NCBI GenBank assembly: GCA_946482635.1
Contig: CAMLSG010000077.1
Span: 1-21,526, forward strand
Length of the DNA: 21,526 bases
Direction: 5' to 3'
Origin: an uncultured Duganella sp.
GTDB taxonomy: Bacteria > Pseudomonadota > Gammaproteobacteria > Burkholderiales > Burkholderiaceae
A program made the position numbers and the translations under genes. This document shows positions 20,808 to 21,526 of the stretch, one piece after another. Under the pieces are notes generated by a model, which saw only the letters and a program-made list of their open reading frames with translations, searched no databases and was not told the origin of the DNA. Position 1 is the first letter of the stretch, and every line of letters starts with the position of its first letter.

Positions 20808-21257
20808 ATGGACATCAAACTCGAGACTCCCAACCAGCCCGAAGTCGTGGCCCTGATCGACCTGCTGGATGCTTACCAGCTGTCGCTGTATCCACCGGAG
20901 AGCGTATATGCGCTCGACATGAATTCGCTGCTGCAGCCGAATGTGCTGTTTGCCGTGGCGCGCAATATCGACGGCGCGGCGGTGGGCTGCGGCGCCATCG
21001 TGGTGACGCCGGAATACGGGGAAGTGAAGCGCATGTTCGTGCATCCGTCCGCGCGCGGCCAGGGCGTGGCGCAGCGCCTGCTCGGCATGCTGGAAACGGA
21101 AGCGCTGGCGCGCGGCTGCCGCCAGTTCATGCTGGAGACCGGGCCGTCGCAGCCGGAAGCGATCGGCTTGTATGAGCGCCTGGGCTACCGCGTGCGCGGA
21201 CCGTATGGCGATTACCGCGACGATCCCTTGAGCGTGTTCATGGAGAAGTCGGCATGA
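20808..21257 (+). CDS. GNAT family N-acetyltransferase
   Basis: 149 residues, a single GNAT domain. Motif A is FVHPSARGQGVAQRLL (acetyl-CoA pyrophosphate loop RGQGVA, 83-88), preceded by the strand VGCGAIVVTPEYGEVKRM. Motif B is AIGLYERLGYRVRGPYGDY with the usual Tyr in position to act as general acid. The N-terminal SLYPPESVYALDM segment is shared by a common bacterial subgroup of unknown substrate. It transfers an acetyl group from acetyl-CoA to an amine; the acceptor cannot be predicted. Cytoplasmic. It overlaps the next gene by 4 bases (ATGA), which implies co-translation with the MazG-like hydrolase. The ribosome-binding site is weak. Confidence 0.9.
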   Translation: MDIKLETPNQPEVVALIDLLDAYQLSLYPPESVYALDMNSLLQPNVLFAVARNIDGAAVGCGAIVVTPEYGEVKRMFVHPSARGQGVAQRLLGMLETEALARGCRQFMLETGPSQPEAIGLYERLGYRVRGPYGDYRDDPLSVFMEKSA

Positions 21258-21526
21258 CGGACGCCCTGCACGACCTGCGCGAGCGCACCCGCGCCTTTGC
21301 CGCTGCCCGCAACTGGGAGCAGTACCACACGCCGAAGAACCTGGCGATGGCGCTGTCGGTGGAAGTGGCCGAACTGGCCGAGCATTTCCAGTGGCTGCCC
21401 ACCGGCCGCGCCGGCGAGCTGGCAGCCGGCCAGCATGAAGCGATCCGCCACGAACTGGCCGACGTGCTGCTTTACCTGGTGCAGATCGCCGACAAGCTCG
21501 ATGTCGACCTGCACGCGGCGGCGCTG
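21254..21526 (+). CDS. MazG-like nucleotide pyrophosphohydrolase (dCTPase/RS21-C6 type), 3' end off window
   Basis: 91 codons are visible with no stop. The all-alpha NTP pyrophosphatase motif is complete: SVEVAELAEHFQW with Glu37/Glu40 and HELADVLLY with Glu67/Asp70, the E-x2-E and E-x2-D magnesium ligands. LRERTRAFAAARNWEQYHTPKNLAMAL at the start matches the short dCTP pyrophosphatase/RS21-C6 subgroup (about 100-120 residues) rather than full-length MazG. Such enzymes hydrolyse non-canonical or excess nucleoside triphosphates to the monophosphate and pyrophosphate (nucleotide-pool cleaning). Translation is coupled to the acetyltransferase through an ATGA overlap; a functional link between the two is not evident. 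Confidence 0.9.
   Translation, partial: MTDALHDLRERTRAFAAARNWEQYHTPKNLAMALSVEVAELAEHFQWLPTGRAGELAAGQHEAIRHELADVLLYLVQIADKLDVDLHAAAL

Noticed and set aside
1..21526. Mobile elements, CRISPR arrays, toxin-antitoxin pairs, tRNA or rRNA genes
   Set aside because: No terminal repeats with transposase, no spaced direct-repeat array, no tRNA-like cloverleaf and no rRNA-like sequence were recognised. The MazG-like gene is a dCTPase-type hydrolase and is not associated with mazEF.

Overview
The window is G+C-rich DNA from a proteobacterium. The gene set (PvdQ-type acylase lipoprotein, exported cyanophycinase, YaiL, GGDEF-EAL protein, periplasmic M1 aminopeptidase) and the strong G/C bias at third codon positions fit a betaproteobacterium of the Oxalobacteraceae (Massilia/Duganella/Telluria group). 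That placement is inference; no rRNA or other phylogenetic marker is present. Twenty protein genes are supported. The acylase gene is cut at the left edge and a MazG-like gene at the right edge. There is no gene-free stretch over 300 bases, and I see no tRNA, rRNA, insertion sequence, prophage, CRISPR array or attachment site.

Left part (1-8017): a minus-strand acyl-homoserine-lactone/aculeacin-type acylase lipoprotein is divergent from a YfcG/YghU-like glutathione transferase, followed by an exported cyanophycinase-like peptidase. The minus-strand yaiL gene meets the cyanophycinase tail to tail and is divergent from a secreted CAP-domain protein. A probable two-gene unit follows: an NTF2/SnoaL-like protein and a large TPR protein carrying a CXXCH motif.

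Centre (8146-14478): seven plus-strand genes are packed with gaps of at most 20 bases or with overlaps. They encode a Tat-exported cofactor-free haloperoxidase/perhydrolase-like alpha/beta hydrolase, a clade-3-sized haem catalase, a YcaC-like cysteine hydrolase, an XapX membrane protein, a YtcJ-like amidohydrolase with a Cys/His-rich tail, a DoxX membrane protein and a DUF1275/YoaK membrane protein. This is the best candidate for an uncharacterised system. It combines peroxide chemistry, three hydrolases of unknown substrate and three small membrane proteins, and probably handles a toxic or redox-active compound; the substrate cannot be told from sequence.

Right part (14452-21526): an orphan NarL-type response regulator and a CsgG-like lipoprotein lie on the minus strand, separated by a perfect 12-bp inverted repeat and a good promoter. 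A membrane-bound GGDEF-EAL protein on the plus strand has a good promoter with an inverted repeat over its -35. A periplasmic M1 aminopeptidase (pepN) on the minus strand is divergent from a GNAT acetyltransferase, which overlaps by 4 bases the start of a MazG-like nucleotide pyrophosphohydrolase. Three convergent gene pairs overlap at their 3' ends (4268-4278, 14452-14478, 18083-18086), so there is no room for conventional terminators there.
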